A program made the translations under genes and the position numbers. 64,000 bases of DNA. Source: Dorea longicatena (GTDB taxonomy: Bacteria > Bacillota > Clostridia > Lachnospirales > Lachnospiraceae). Below the pieces are notes generated by a model, which saw only the letters and a program-made list of their open reading frames with translations, made no database searches and was not told where the DNA came from. The DNA is taken from contig NZ_CP100126.1 in NCBI RefSeq assembly GCF_024168045.1, positions 575,501-639,500 of the forward strand, in the 5' to 3' direction. Below are positions 63,840 to 64,000 of this stretch, one piece after another. Every line of letters begins with the position of its first letter. Position 1 is the first letter of the stretch.

Positions 63840-64000
63840 TTAGGCCAGTATTCGGGCCATTTCTGTTGAGTCTCGTTCGGTAGTACGTTGTCCGATGTAG
63901 TGCTGGGTCATCGCAAGATTCGAATGTCCCAAGAGTGGCTGGATGTCAATTGCTTTTACACCAGCATCAAAAAGCATCGAGGCGTTGGTAAAGCGGATTT
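63840..64000 (-). CDS. Tyrosine recombinase/integrase, C-terminal end (partial)
   Basis: The minus strand from the window edge reads IRFTNASMLFDAGVKAIDIQ, then PLLGHSNLAMTQHYIGQ and stops at 63840-63842. LLGHSNLAMTQHY carries the conserved LGH box and the nucleophile tyrosine of phage-type integrases. The remainder lies outside the window. Its position next to tRNA-Leu suggests an integrated element entering from the right. Confidence 0.85.
   Translation of the reverse strand, partial: IRFTNASMLFDAGVKAIDIQPLLGHSNLAMTQHYIGQRTTERDSTEMARILA

Overview
The window looks like a chromosomal stretch of a gut-type Lachnospiraceae (Clostridia). Supporting signs are strong AGGAGG-like ribosome binding sites, lipoprotein signals of the Gram-positive kind, a T-box leader in front of an archaeal-type aspS and gatCAB, class II galT, a GlcT-controlled glucose PTS, a phosphoketolase and tRNA genes without encoded CCA. 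The genus cannot be fixed from the sequence alone.

Layout. 0-2.4 kb: nucleoside salvage remnant with an intact purine nucleoside phosphorylase, a decayed GntR/UTRA regulator, and an in-frame chimera joining the front of phosphopentomutase (deoB) to the back of deoxyribose-phosphate aldolase (deoC). 2.6-6.9 kb: a membrane protein ending in a RyR domain, a DUF2325 protein, an NSS-type sodium symporter and an ECF S component. 6.9-14.3 kb: AraC regulator divergent from galK-galT, then an AIM24-family protein with a GH3 glycosidase in reversed domain order. 14.5-22 kb: a Gld-type ABC export operon, a phosphoglucomutase-type enzyme and a CLC channel/antiporter. 22-23.6 kb: Rpn nuclease remnant, chorismate mutase, small membrane protein. 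23.7-29.9 kb: T-box, aspS2, a zinc-ribbon membrane protein, gatC-gatA-gatB, i.e. indirect Asn-tRNA (and Gln-tRNA) synthesis. 29.9-32.2 kb: an IS110-family element between two copies of a long palindromic repeat. 32.2-39.8 kb: cadmium/zinc efflux locus (HMA protein, P-type ATPase with a premature stop, ArsR repressor), an NSS symporter with a tiny partner protein, then csoR and a copA whose last domain is a CopZ-like chaperone. 39.9-49.5 kb: malQ, a YesM/YesN-type two-component system overlapping a solute-binding lipoprotein, and an oligosaccharide ABC importer without its own ATPase. 49.7-59.6 kb: LysR regulator, phosphoketolase, a GH1 relic, and an MglA/RbsA-type sugar importer followed by an AraR-type repressor. 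59.6-62.9 kb: ptsG with an RNA antitermination leader and its GlcT-type antiterminator. 63.0-64 kb: six tRNA genes and the end of a tyrosine recombinase.

The genes mainly describe a carbohydrate-fermenting bacterium: galactose, alpha-glucans, beta-glucosides, oligosaccharides, a likely pentose and glucose each have an uptake or processing system with local regulation, with phosphoketolase linking pentoses to acetyl phosphate. Metal homeostasis sits in between.

The most unusual signal is a family of approximately 280-bp palindromic elements (29900-30178, 31885-32173 and a truncated copy at 23250-23327). Their arms differ in sequence between copies but stay self-complementary, while three short boxes in loop or junction positions are conserved. 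This pattern suggests a structured RNA or a MITE-like mobile element. The IS110 element also has nested inverted repeats upstream of its transposase that are candidates for a bridge RNA. Promoters, operators and terminators were found by eye and were not scored computationally.
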